Program-made: the position numbers and the translations under genes
Assembly (NCBI GenBank): GCA_902806205.1
Contig: CADCVR010000105.1
Coordinates: 1 to 41,010, forward strand
Length of the DNA: 41,010 nt
DNA from: an uncultured Solirubrobacteraceae bacterium
GTDB lineage: Bacteria; Actinomycetota; Thermoleophilia; Solirubrobacterales; Solirubrobacteraceae
Direction: 5' to 3'
Shown: positions 8,199-16,287 of the stretch, one piece after another
How the letters are laid out: each line of letters opens with the position of its first letter
Numbering within the stretch: the stretch's first letter is position 1
The notes under the pieces: generated by a model
What the model was told of the DNA's origin: nothing
Database searches by the model: none
What the model saw: only the letters and a program-made list of their open reading frames with translations

Positions 8199-9799
8199 GT
8201 GGGCACGCGCGCGGGCTGCTCGGCGTACTCCAGCGATTCCACGAGCGCCTGCCACGACGCGGCGATGACGTTCTCGGCCACTCCGATCGTGCCCCACGTC
8301 CGCGTGCCGTCGGAGGAGTCGAGCAGGACGCGCGTGGTCGCGCTCGTGCCGTGCGCCTCGTCGAGGATCCGGACCTTGTAGTTGACGAGCTCGATCTCGT
8401 TGAGATGCGGGTGGATCGTCCCGATCGCGGCGCGGAGCGCGGCGTCGAGCGCGTTGACCGGGCCGTTGCCCTCCGCCGTCTGGACCAGGCGGACGGACTC
8501 CTGGGCACCCGGCGGGTGGATCCAGATCTTGATCGTCGCCTCGCACTCCACGCGGCCCGGCCCGCCGGCGTCGCCGGTCGCGCGCTGCTCGACGATCGTG
8601 CGCCAGCTCTCGAGGCGGAAGAGCGGCTCGTAATCGCCGGCCTCCTTGCGCAGGAGCAGCTCGAAGGAGGCGTCGGCCGCCTCGAACTGGTAGCCCGCGT
8701 GCTCGAGCGCCTTGACGCGCTCGATGACCCGGGCGGCGGCGTCGTCGTCGAGCTGCAGGCCGGCGGCGGTCGCCTTCTCGACGACGGTGCTGCGGCCGGC
8801 CAGCTCGGAGACGAGCAGCTCACGGCGGTTGCCGACCAGCCCCGGGTCGGCGATCTCGAACGTCCGCGGCTCGGCGCGCACCCCCGCGATGTGCAGGCCG
8901 CCCTTGTGGGCGAAGGCGTTGCGCCCGACGAAGGGCTGGCGCGCGTCGGGCGGGCGGTTCAGGAGCTCGTCGACGTAGTGCGCCGTCAGCGTGAGGCGCT
9001 GCAGGCGCTCCGGGGCCAGGACGTTCAGGCCCATGCCGAGCTGCAGGGCCCCGATGATCGAGACGAGGTTCGCGTTCCCGGTGCGCTCGCCGATGCCGTT
9101 CATCGTCCCCTGGACGTGCGTCGCACCGGCCGCGACGGCGGCCAGGGTGTTGGCCACGCCGAGCTCCAGGTCGTTGTGGCAGTGCACGCCGACGCGTTCG
9201 GGGCCGAGGGCGGCGACCGCGGCGCTGACCGCCTCGGTGACCTGGTCCGGCAGGGACGAGCCGTTGGTGTCGCACCCGACCACGCGCTCGGCCCCGGCCT
9301 GCGCCGCGGCGCCCAGACAGTCCAGCGCGTAGCCGGGGTCGTCACGGAATCCGTCGAAGAAGTGCTCCGCGTCGTAGATGACGCGCTTGCCGCGGGCGAC
9401 GAGAAAGGCGACGGATTCGGCGATCATCGCCAGGTTCTCCTCACGCGAGACCCGCACGACCTTCTCGAGGTGCAGTCCCCACGTCTTGCCGACGAGGGTG
9501 CACACGGGCGCGAAGCAGGCCGCGAGCGTCCGCAGACCCTCGTCGCCGGCGGCGGTGCGCCCGCGGCGCCGCGTCATGCCGAAGGCGACGATCTCAGCCG
9601 TGTGCAGCTCCTCGTGCTCAAGCAGGGCGAAGAGCTCCGCGTCCTTCGGGTTCGACGCCGGGAAGCCCGCCTCGATGTACCGCACGCCGAGCTCGTCCAG
9701 CGCGTGGGCGACGCGGATCTTCTCCTGCGCGGTCAGCGACATGCCCTCGCCCTGCATGCCGTCGCGCAGGGTGGCGTCGTAGAGCTCGACCGAGCTCAC
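8195..9799 (-). CDS. cimA: (R)-citramalate synthase, CimA/LeuA-like
   Basis: An HMGL-like acyltransferase predicted to condense pyruvate with acetyl-CoA to citramalate, the entry to threonine-independent isoleucine synthesis; LeuCD and LeuB can process the product. The 534-residue protein opens with YDATLRDGMQGEGMSLT, followed by metal-binding HCHNDLELGVAN and NGIGERTGNANL. A LeuA-type C-terminal dimer/regulatory domain covers about 400-520. The YDATLRDGMQGEG type matches the citramalate synthase branch (TIGR00977-like) rather than isopropylmalate synthase. The GTG start overlaps the ilvE stop (ACGTGAGC). A longer reading into ilvE is rejected. A second, typical leuA lies at 19951-21582. Confidence 0.88.
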   Translation of the reverse strand: MSSVELYDATLRDGMQGEGMSLTAQEKIRVAHALDELGVRYIEAGFPASNPKDAELFALLEHEELHTAEIVAFGMTRRRGRTAAGDEGLRTLAACFAPVCTLVGKTWGLHLEKVVRVSREENLAMIAESVAFLVARGKRVIYDAEHFFDGFRDDPGYALDCLGAAAQAGAERVVGCDTNGSSLPDQVTEAVSAAVAALGPERVGVHCHNDLELGVANTLAAVAAGATHVQGTMNGIGERTGNANLVSIIGALQLGMGLNVLAPERLQRLTLTAHYVDELLNRPPDARQPFVGRNAFAHKGGLHIAGVRAEPRTFEIADPGLVGNRRELLVSELAGRSTVVEKATAAGLQLDDDAAARVIERVKALEHAGYQFEAADASFELLLRKEAGDYEPLFRLESWRTIVEQRATGDAGGPGRVECEATIKIWIHPPGAQESVRLVQTAEGNGPVNALDAALRAAIGTIHPHLNEIELVNYKVRILDEAHGTSATTRVLLDSSDGTRTWGTIGVAENVIAASWQALVESLEYAEQPARVPT

Positions 9800-10731
9800 G
9801 TCACTTCGGCGAAGGCCGGAACGGGATCCAGCCACTCGCGGTAGCGCTCGGTGCGCCCGTGCAGCGCGTCCTCGAAGGCCTGCTGGACGGCGCGGGTCAC
9901 CTCGCCGGGCTCGCCGGTGCCGATCGCGTGGTCGTCGATCTCGCGGACGGGGACGAGCTCGGCGGCGGTGCCCGTGAGATAGACCTCGTCGGCGAGGTAG
10001 AGCTCGGCCCGCGTGAGGTTCCGCTCGACGAGCGAGAAGCCGAGGTCGCGCGCGAGCGTGATCGCCGTCCTGCGCGAGATGCCGTCGAGGATCGACGCCG
10101 ACCCGGGAGGCGTGGCGATGACCCCGTCGCGCACGACGAAGATGTTCTCCCCCGAGCCCTCGCACACGTGGCCGTGGTCGTCGAGGAGGATGGCTTCCTG
10201 GTAGCCGGCCTTGTGGCTCTCGATCTTGGCCAGGATCGAGTTGAGGTACTGGCCCGTGGCCTTCGCCGCCGGGATCAGGCTGTCCGGCGAGATGCGTCGC
10301 CAGCTCGATACCTTGGCGCGTATCCCCTCCGCCTTGCCCTCCTCGCCGAGGTAGGCCCCCCACGGCCACGCGGCGATCGTCACGTCGACGGGCGACTCGA
10401 GCGGGAAGAGGCCCATCGTGCCGTAGCCGCGGAACGCGAGCGGGCGGATGTAGCACGCGCGCAGGCCGTTGCGGCCGATGAGGTCCAGCGTCGCCTCGCG
10501 CAGCTGCGATCGGGTGAACGGCAGCGGCATGTAGTAGAGCTCGGCCGACTTGAACAGCCGATCGACGTGCTCGGCGTGGCGGAAGACCGCCGGACCGATC
10601 TCGGTGTCGTAGCAGCGGACGCCCTCGAAGACGCCCGTGCCGTAGTGCAGGCCGTGGGTCAGGACGTGCACCTTCGCGTCCTCCCAGGCAACGAACTCGC
10701 CGTTCATCCAGATGAGTTCGGCCTGCTCCAC
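9796..10731 (-). CDS. ilvE: Branched-chain amino acid aminotransferase
   Basis: A fold-type IV PLP aminotransferase making the final step of leucine, isoleucine and valine synthesis. The 311 residues fit the family. Features: THGLHYGTGVFEGVRCY at 25-41, the PLP Lys157 in AAKATGQYLNS, the EGSGENIF signature, and TGTAAELVPV near the C-terminus. It starts 12 nt after leuB and overlaps cimA by 4 nt, so it lies in the middle of the leuB-ilvE-cimA-degT operon. Confidence 0.95.
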   Translation of the reverse strand: MEQAELIWMNGEFVAWEDAKVHVLTHGLHYGTGVFEGVRCYDTEIGPAVFRHAEHVDRLFKSAELYYMPLPFTRSQLREATLDLIGRNGLRACYIRPLAFRGYGTMGLFPLESPVDVTIAAWPWGAYLGEEGKAEGIRAKVSSWRRISPDSLIPAAKATGQYLNSILAKIESHKAGYQEAILLDDHGHVCEGSGENIFVVRDGVIATPPGSASILDGISRRTAITLARDLGFSLVERNLTRAELYLADEVYLTGTAAELVPVREIDDHAIGTGEPGEVTRAVQQAFEDALHGRTERYREWLDPVPAFAEVT

Positions 10732-10743
10732 GACGGTCCTCCG

Positions 10744-11772
10744 TTACAGGTGGGCGAGCACTGCGGCGGTCGCCTCGACGGTGCTCGCGGTGCCACCGAG
10801 GTCGCGGGTGCGCAGGCCCTCCGCGAGGGCGCGATCCACGGCCGACTCTAGCGCCTGAGCCTCGGATTCGAGCCCCAGGCCGTGGCGCAGGAGAAGCGCC
10901 GCGGAGAGGAACGTCGCGAGCGGGTTGGCCTGGCCGGTGCCGGCGATGTCGGGAGCCGAGCCGTGCACGGGCTCGAAGACGCCGGGAGCGCTCTGGGCTC
11001 CCAGCGACGCGCTCGGCAGCATCCCGATGGAGCCCGTGAGCATCGCGGCGACGTCGCTCAGGATGTCCCCGAAGAGGTTCTCGGTGACCACGACGTCGAA
11101 CTGCGACGGGTCGGCCACGAGCTGCATCGCGGCGTTGTCGACGAGCAGGTCATCCAGCGGCACGTCGGCGAACTCGGCGGCGTGGACCTCGTGCACGGTC
11201 TGGCGCCACTGGCGCGAGGTCTCCATCACGTTCGCCTTGTCGACGGAGGTGACGCCGGTGCGGGCGGCGCGGAAGGCGACGCGCGCGATGCGCTGCACCT
11301 CGGCGACCGTGTAGTGACAGAGGTCTGAGGCGTCGGTGGCGCTTCGCGTCTTCTCTCCGAAGTAGATGCCGCCCGTGAGCTCGCGCACCACGAGCAGGTC
11401 GGTTCCCTCGATCCGGTCGCGCTTGAGCGGACTGGCGTCGTAGAGCGCCGGGAAGGGGCGGACGGGGCGCAGGTTCGCGAACAGGCCAAGCTCCTTGCGC
11501 ATGCCGAGCAGGCCCTGCTCCGGCCGCGGCGCGTCCGGATCTGTCGTATCCCACTGCGGACCGCCGACCGCGCCGAGGAGCACGGCGTCGCTCGCGCGCA
11601 TCGCCGCCAGGACGTCGGGGGTCATCGCTGTCCCGTGCGCGTCGATGCTCGCGCCGCCGAAGAGGTGTTCAACGACGGTGAGGTCGCAGACGAGGCGGTG
11701 CAGGAGCTCGACGGTCGGCGCGACGATCTCCGGGCCGATGCCGTCGCCGGGCAGCGTGACGATGTGGGGCAC
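10744..11772 (-). CDS. leuB: 3-isopropylmalate dehydrogenase
   Basis: NAD-dependent oxidative decarboxylation of 3-isopropylmalate, and likely of the equivalent C5 intermediate of the citramalate route. The 342 residues begin VPHIVTLPGDGIGPEI from a GTG. Further hallmarks are VRELTGGIYFGEK, the catalytic DKANVMETSRQW segment, and the metal site ENLFGDILSDVAA followed by FEPVHGSAPDIAGTGQANP. It is the first gene of the operon. A TAGCCT box ends 6 nt before the GTG, which predicts a leaderless mRNA. leuC and leuD are encoded separately 6 kb away. Confidence 0.96.
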   Translation of the reverse strand: MPHIVTLPGDGIGPEIVAPTVELLHRLVCDLTVVEHLFGGASIDAHGTAMTPDVLAAMRASDAVLLGAVGGPQWDTTDPDAPRPEQGLLGMRKELGLFANLRPVRPFPALYDASPLKRDRIEGTDLLVVRELTGGIYFGEKTRSATDASDLCHYTVAEVQRIARVAFRAARTGVTSVDKANVMETSRQWRQTVHEVHAAEFADVPLDDLLVDNAAMQLVADPSQFDVVVTENLFGDILSDVAAMLTGSIGMLPSASLGAQSAPGVFEPVHGSAPDIAGTGQANPLATFLSAALLLRHGLGLESEAQALESAVDRALAEGLRTRDLGGTASTVEATAAVLAHL

Positions 11773-11778
11773 GCCTGG

Positions 11779-11784
11779 AGGCTA
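11779..11784 (-). promoter_or_regulatory. -10-like box of the leuB operon (TAGCCT, 6 nt before GTG)
   Basis: TAGCCT on the minus strand lies in the 36-nt gap after the DUF350 gene. Six bases separate it from the leuB GTG, so transcription would start at or next to the start codon. The same hexamer precedes the leuA leader peptide and menB. Confidence 0.5.
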
Positions 11785-11808
11785 TTGCCGCCGGTGCCGT
11801 CGACCGCC

Positions 11809-12216
11809 TCAGGTCAGCGACGCGCAGACCACCAGGGCGACCGCGAGCTGCGCCGCGAACGCCACCCAGGCCGCGGGGTGCATCGCCGACTCGCTGCAGA
11901 TCGACCCGAGGCGCCCGGGGGTGAGCAGGTCGAGCACGAAGAAGCCCGCGGCCTGCGCGAGGACTCCGACGACGCCGTAGACCGCGGTGTTGTCCAGACC
12001 CTCCCAGCCGGCGTCGGAGAAGAAGATCGCGAACCAGAGGATCAACCCGAGCGAGACGAGGATTCCCGCGGAGAGCACCGCGGCGTTCGGGTTGCGCTCC
12101 ATGACGAGCTGCCCGAGCTTTCCCGGCGTGAGCAGGTCGAGGACGACGAAGCCCGCGACGAGCACCGCCAGTCCGACGGCCGAGTAGGCGATGATCTGCG
12201 CGACGAGCTCCAGCAT
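11809..12216 (-). CDS. DUF350 membrane protein (two-repeat)
   Basis: A 135-residue integral membrane protein made of two related halves. Each carries AGF(V/F)VLDLLTPG(K/R)LG, at about residues 20-35 and 85-105, and each has two membrane segments. The repeated VLDLLTPGxLG is typical of DUF350 (YjfL-like) proteins. A Shine-Dalgarno AAGGGAG lies before the ATG. It is the last gene of the K+ channel / lipoprotein / ATP-grasp operon. E. coli has a comparable association of yjfL with yjfM and yjfC. The molecular role is unknown. Confidence 0.82.
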   Translation of the reverse strand: MLELVAQIIAYSAVGLAVLVAGFVVLDLLTPGKLGQLVMERNPNAAVLSAGILVSLGLILWFAIFFSDAGWEGLDNTAVYGVVGVLAQAAGFFVLDLLTPGRLGSICSESAMHPAAWVAFAAQLAVALVVCASLT

Positions 12217-12238
12217 GAGTTCTCCCTTGGGTTCCGGC

Positions 12239-13423
12239 TCAGCCGGAGATGACGTGTGGCACGAACCGCGACGAGTTGTTGGTGATGTAGCCGTCGGACT
12301 CGCGGATGCCGAGCCCCGCGGGCTCCATGTCCACGGTCCACACGCCGAGCACGGGACGGGCGCCGTCGTAGGAGCCGAGGTCGGCGTACTGCTGGACGAC
12401 GAAGCCCTCCTTGCCGTACTCCTGGTCGGGCCCGCGCTCGACTTCCTCGCCGTCGATGAGCACGACGGCGTTGGCCCCTTCCCGGGCCAGCAACGGCTTG
12501 CGGACATAGGACGTCATGTCGGCGGGCTTCTCGTCATCGAAGTACGTCGGCAGCAGGTTGGGGTGGTCGGGGAAGAGCTCCCAGAGCACCGCGAGGATCG
12601 CCTTGTTGGACCAGAGCATCTTCCAGATCGGCTCGATCCACTGGGTCTCCCCCTTCTGGGTGCCCATCCGCCCGAGCGCCTCGTGAGCGAGCGACTCGTG
12701 GACGAGCCATTCCCACGGGTAGAGCTTGAACGCCGTTCGCACGGGCTCACCCTCGAGGTCGACGAAGCCGAGGTCGTCGATGATCCCGAGCTGCTCGATC
12801 GGCAGCGCGGTCGCCTTGAGCCCGGCGGCCCGCGCGGTCTCGGTGAGGTAGCCCACGGTCAGCCAGTCCTCGCCCGAGCGCTCGGCCGAGGTGTGCAGGA
12901 AGTGGACGTGGCCGTCGGGCAGGCGGTGGCTCTCGCGCAGGTCGGTCCAGCGCTCGACGAGCGCCTCGTGGACGCGGTTCCACTGGTCGCCTGCCTCGCC
13001 GTAGACGTCCTGCAGCCAGTGCCACTGCACTGCCGTCTCCAGCAGGCAGGTCGGGGTGTCCGCGTTGTACTCCAGGAGCTTGAGCTGCCCGCCGAGCCAG
13101 GCGAAGTCGAAGCGCCCGTAGAGCATCGGCGGCTCGTTCGCCCAGGTCTCGCGGATGCGCATCCCGACCCAGCCCGGGATCCCGAAGCGGTGGAACATGC
13201 CCTTGGAGAGCACGTGGTCGCCGGCCTCCACGAGGAGCTCCATCAGCACCCGCGCGGTGGCCTCCATCTCATAGACCTCCTCGGAGGAGAGCACGTAGTG
13301 GTGCTCCTCGTGCCAGTAGGAGGTCGTCGTGCCGTCGGGCTGGTCGGTCTTCCAGTAGACGAGCCCCTGGGCCTCGACCGTCGCGGGCCAGTCGGGCCGC
13401 GGCGCGCTCGGGACGCGCTCCAT
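12239..13423 (-). CDS. Glutathionylspermidine synthase-like ATP-grasp protein (YgiC/YjfC type)
   Basis: The 394-residue product matches the C-terminal synthetase domain of glutathionylspermidine synthase and lacks the amidase domain. Recognised stretches are LLEYNADTPTCLLETA near 115-130, FKLYPWEWLVHE, PIWKMLWSNKAILAVLWELFP, and KPLLAREGANAVV followed by GFVVQQY near the C-terminus, which form the ATP-grasp core. YgiC/YjfC homologues form amide or amine bonds with unknown substrates, so glutathionylspermidine itself should not be assumed, least of all in an actinobacterium. The ATG overlaps the lipoprotein stop by one base (TGATG), so the two are coupled. Confidence 0.87.
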   Translation of the reverse strand: MERVPSAPRPDWPATVEAQGLVYWKTDQPDGTTTSYWHEEHHYVLSSEEVYEMEATARVLMELLVEAGDHVLSKGMFHRFGIPGWVGMRIRETWANEPPMLYGRFDFAWLGGQLKLLEYNADTPTCLLETAVQWHWLQDVYGEAGDQWNRVHEALVERWTDLRESHRLPDGHVHFLHTSAERSGEDWLTVGYLTETARAAGLKATALPIEQLGIIDDLGFVDLEGEPVRTAFKLYPWEWLVHESLAHEALGRMGTQKGETQWIEPIWKMLWSNKAILAVLWELFPDHPNLLPTYFDDEKPADMTSYVRKPLLAREGANAVVLIDGEEVERGPDQEYGKEGFVVQQYADLGSYDGARPVLGVWTVDMEPAGLGIRESDGYITNNSSRFVPHVISG

Positions 13424-13803
13424 CAGCTTCCGCCGGAGAAGCCCGACCCGCCTGAGGAGCCCCCGCCGCCACCGCCACGGCCGACGCCGCCGGAGCGCGC
13501 GGAGGAGCCGAAGCCCCCACGCCGGGCCAGGGCGGCGCGGTCGGAGGCCCGGATGCGATCACCCGCGCCGCTGACCCGGCTGCCGAGGCCGTAGCCGCGG
13601 CCGCCGCCGGCGAAGAACCAGAAGAACCCGCCGCCGCCGCCGCGGTCGTACTCGTCGTCGCAGTTCTCGTTCTCCACGACGGTGTCCGTCGCGTCGACGC
13701 AGTAGGCGGTCTCCTCCTCGTCCTCGCCGCAGCCCGCGAGAAACGCGGCGGCCAGGATCGGCACGACCGTGAGCTTGACCGTCTTGGAGGTGCGCTTGGC
13801 CAT
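13423..13803 (-). CDS. Small glycine-rich lipoprotein, DUF1190/YgiB-like
   Basis: 126 residues with a lipoprotein signal: basic start MAKRTSK, a hydrophobic stretch and lipobox LAGC with Cys25. An acidic segment with CVDATDTVVENENCDDEYD is followed by GGGGGFFWFFAGGGRG and a C-terminal RRGGFGSSARSGG plus Gly/Ser tail. The RGGFG ending and the position before a YgiC-like gene recall YgiB/YjfM (DUF1190), but the identity is too weak to be sure by eye. The ATG overlaps the channel-gene stop (TGATG), and its stop overlaps the next ATG the same way. It probably sits on the outer face of the membrane. Confidence 0.75.
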   Translation of the reverse strand: MAKRTSKTVKLTVVPILAAAFLAGCGEDEEETAYCVDATDTVVENENCDDEYDRGGGGGFFWFFAGGGRGYGLGSRVSGAGDRIRASDRAALARRGGFGSSARSGGVGRGGGGGGSSGGSGFSGGS

Positions 13804-14387
13804 CAGGACTGCTCCTTGAGCTCGGGATGGATCGCCAGGCACCCGGCGAGCTCGGCCATGGCCTCGTCGACGGCCTCGGTGGCGTCGCCCTGCCGCCAGG
13901 CGGCGACGGCGATCACGGCGCGCCGCGTGAGCATGTCGTCGTGGCGCTCGTCGTGGACGTAGCGCTCCTTGAGCGACTGCAACCGCACGACGAGGTCGTC
14001 GAAGTCGTCGTCGAGGTCGATGGTCTGCTCGCGCTCGCTCAACCGCGCCTCGGCCACCCGGCCGGCGAGTGCGGCGGTGAGGATCGCGGTGGCGGCGATC
14101 CCCGTCATGATCACGAACGTCGCCAGGAAGCGGATTCCCGTGGACTTGGGAGCCAGGTCACCGTAGCCGACGGTGGTCATGGAGACGAACGCCCACCAGA
14201 TCCCGTCGGGCACGCTGGCGTCGGGCTCGACGGCGGAGAAGACGGTCCCGCCGACGACCAGGCCGCTCAGGACGGCGTAGACGGCGAAGCGCAGGGGGTG
14301 CTGCGCGATCCGCCCGAAGAGCCGTGCGAGGGCGCGCTCGAGGCGGAGGTCGTACCGGCTGGCGGTGGGGGAGGCGGCGGACGCCAT
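13803..14387 (-). CDS. Two-TM potassium channel protein (Ion_trans_2)
   Basis: A 194-residue K+ channel subunit with TM1 at about 32-52, the pore helix and selectivity filter TTVGYGD at 71-77, and TM2 at about 86-110. A helical acidic cytoplasmic tail of about 80 residues follows, with no RCK domain. KcsA-like channels are tetramers of such subunits. It is the first gene of the four-gene envelope operon. A TAGCAT box 8 nt before the ATG marks the start of the unit. The downstream lipoprotein gene overlaps by one base. Confidence 0.9.
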   Translation of the reverse strand: MASAASPTASRYDLRLERALARLFGRIAQHPLRFAVYAVLSGLVVGGTVFSAVEPDASVPDGIWWAFVSMTTVGYGDLAPKSTGIRFLATFVIMTGIAATAILTAALAGRVAEARLSEREQTIDLDDDFDDLVVRLQSLKERYVHDERHDDMLTRRAVIAVAAWRQGDATEAVDEAMAELAGCLAIHPELKEQS

Positions 14388-14395
14388 CGATCGCG

Positions 14396-14401
14396 ATGCT
14401 A
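14396..14401 (-). promoter_or_regulatory. -10-like box of the K+ channel operon (TAGCAT, 8 nt before ATG)
   Basis: TAGCAT on the minus strand, with no Shine-Dalgarno sequence between it and the ATG. It fits the near-leaderless pattern. The remaining upstream stretch to 14537 shows no gene. Confidence 0.4.
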
Positions 14402-14537
14402 GACGGCGGCGCCCCGAGAAGCGAAGGACGAGGTTGCGGCGCGGGCGTCACGACGGCGAGAACGAACCCGCAAGCGGACGAAACGGTGGCCGTGCTCCTC
14501 GGCTCGTCCGGTCTTCGGCGATGTCGCCGGGCGCGGC

Positions 14538-15804
14538 TCAGACGCGGAGACCGGACCTGGACGCCGCCCGTCGACGCTCGAGGTCGGTCCGCTGTGCGGC
14601 GTTCTGGCTGGCGGCGATCGCCGCGGCGTAGGCCACGTCCGCGGCCGGGGCGTCGCCCGCGCGGCGCAGGAGGTCTGCGCGGGCCGCGTGCAGCGGGACG
14701 TAGGCGGCCAGGAAGCCCTCGACGACGACCGCGTCGAGCAGCGCCAGACCGGCTGCCGCCCCCTCGGCGAAGCCGACGGCCACCGCCCGGTTGACCGCAA
14801 CGGCCGGAGTCGGCGTGCGCCGGTACAGCTCGCCGTAGAGGGCGGCGATCTGCGGCCAGTCGGTTGCCGCGAAGGACGGCGCCTGCGCGTGGAGGGCGGC
14901 GACGGCGGCTTGCATCTGGTAGGGCCCAGGCCGGCGCAGGCACAGGGCCCGCTCCAGTCCGGCGGTGCCGTCGGCGATCGCCGTGGCGTTCGCGTGCGGT
15001 CCTGCTCCACGAGCCCGAGCGGGATTCCCTCGCCGTCGAGACGCGCCGGCCGGCGTGCCTCCGTGAGCAGCATGAGCGCAAGCAGGCCATGGGCCTCGGC
15101 CTCGTCTGGCATCAGCTGCGTCAGCAGGCGCGCGAGGCGGACAGCCTCGCAGGCGAGGTCCGGACGGTTGAGGTCGGGGCCGGCCGACGCGGTGTGGCCC
15201 TCGGTGAAGATGACGTAGAGGGTCGCGAGCACGCCGGCCATACGCTCGGGCAGCAGCGCGTCTGGCGGTACGCGGTACGGGACGCCGGCGTTCGCGATCT
15301 TCGTCCGCGCGCGCAGGAGTCGCTGGTGCATCGTCGATTCGGGAACGAGGAATGCCGTCGCGGTCTGCGCCGTGCTCAGGCCACCGAGCGACTTCACCGT
15401 CAGCGCGACGCGCGCCGGCAGCGCGAGCGCCGGGTGGCAGCAGGTGAACAAGAGCCGCAGGCGGTCGTCGGTGAGAGAGGTCTCGTCCACGTCGGTCGCG
15501 TCGTCGGGACCCGGGGCGACCGCGCTGCCCGTGCGCTCGGCGAGCGTCGCCATCGCGTGAACGCGCTCGTCGAGACCGCGCGCGCGGCGCAGACGATCGA
15601 GCGCCTTGCGCCGCGCGGCGGTCGTCAGCCACGCCGCCGGCACCTCTGGGACACCGCGCTCCCGCGCGGACGGCGCGGAGAGATAGGCGTCCTGCGGCGC
15701 GTCCTCCGCTGGGCGAGATCGCCGCCGACGTGGCGGACGAGCGTGGCCAGAACGCCCGGGCCGTCCTCGCGGACGGCCCGCTCCAGCGCGGCGGCGGCCG
15801 TCAC
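14538..15804 (-). pseudogene. ECF sigma factor, ECF42-like, broken by two frameshifts
   Basis: The reading is a sigma-70 factor with a long C-terminal extension. Three segments in different frames are needed to recover it. N-terminal VTAAAALERAVREDGPGVLA runs to about 15710. There a one-base loss shifts to AEDAPQDAYLSAPSARERG, then AAWLTTAARRKALDRLRRARG and the sigma-4 part LGGLSTAQTATAFLVPESTM. Near 14990, after EQDRTR, a second shift, consistent with loss of 4 bases including the usual Trp codon, leads into NATAIADGTAGLERAL and the TPR-like tail ending at 14538. Sigma-2 and sigma-4 plus the TPR-like tail and the DGPF neighbour fit ECF42. The start may be the GTG at 15804 or TTG at 15813. 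Real pseudogene or sequencing error cannot be told apart here. Confidence 0.8.
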
Positions 15805-15809
15805 CTCGA

Positions 15810-16160
15810 TCAACCGAACGTCATCACGGGGCGGACCTCCACCGAACCGTAGCCGGCGTTCGGCGCCTTGCCCGCCCACTCCAGGGCGGCATCGAGGTCA
15901 GGGACGTCGAGCAGGTAGAAGCCGCCGAGGACCTCTTTGGTCTCCGCGAACGGACCGTCGAGCGTCAGCGTCTCGCCGTCGCGCCCGCGGACGGTCGTCG
16001 CCGTCGGCGTGGGCTGGAGCGCGGCCTCGCCGCGGTGGACGTCGGCATCGAGCATCGCCTGGGTGTAGGTGTTCCAGGCGGCGAGCTTCGCCTCGCGGTC
16101 TGCGGAGTCGAAGTCCGGGGCGGCGGAGGGGTCGCCGTAGATCAGGAGCATGTACTGCAT
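15810..16160 (-). CDS. YCII-related / DGPF-domain protein
   Basis: A 116-residue small alpha+beta protein opening MQYMLLIYGDP, with the name-giving LDGPFAETKEVLGGFYLLD at about 69-87 and the closing EVRPVMTFG. Such proteins are the usual genetic partners of ECF42 sigma factors. Their biochemical role is unknown; a relation to YciI-like enzymes has been suggested. An AGGA ribosome binding site lies before the ATG. Its stop adjoins the sigma-factor start, so the two formed one unit. Unlike the sigma gene, the frame is intact. An ECF-type promoter precedes it. Confidence 0.88.
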   Translation of the reverse strand: MQYMLLIYGDPSAAPDFDSADREAKLAAWNTYTQAMLDADVHRGEAALQPTPTATTVRGRDGETLTLDGPFAETKEVLGGFYLLDVPDLDAALEWAGKAPNAGYGSVEVRPVMTFG

Positions 16161-16194
16161 GTCGTCCTGCTTCGGTTGGGCGGTTCACCTTGAT

Positions 16195-16221
16195 GACGGT
16201 CGGCGGAACCGATTCTCGACA
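16195..16221 (-). promoter_or_regulatory. ECF-type promoter (TGTCGA-N17-CGTC) of the DGPF/sigma operon
   Basis: On the minus strand TGTCGA (16216-16221) is followed after 17 bp by CGTC (16195-16198), about 35 bp upstream of the DGPF start codon. From memory, ECF42 targets carry TGTCGA at -35 and a C-G-rich -10, so this fits self-regulation by the adjacent sigma factor. Confidence 0.6.
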
Positions 16222-16274
16222 GGTCGCAGGCGGCGTTCGTATTCTGGCGCGTACGCGCTCGTGCGATCGACGCG

Positions 16275-16280
16275 TACCGT
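16275..16280 (+). promoter_or_regulatory. -10-like box of the double-SPOUT gene (TACCGT, 7 nt before ATG)
   Basis: TACCGT followed by GATCCGG and the ATG at 16288. This supports the chosen start over upstream ATG or GTG codons in the same frame, since those would lie upstream of the predicted transcription start. Confidence 0.45.
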
Positions 16281-16287
16281 GATCCGG

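Noticed and set aside
8195-10456. Apparent extension of cimA upstream across ilvE as a fusion protein
   Set aside because: The extra 218 residues are low-complexity antisense-type sequence, ilvE is intact in another frame, and the GTG at 9799 forms the usual 4-nt overlap.
16150-16287. Longer N-terminus of the double-SPOUT protein starting at an upstream ATG
   Set aside because: It would overlap the DGPF start and ECF promoter, and the TACCGT box at 16275-16280 would lie inside it. The extra residues have no SPOUT similarity.
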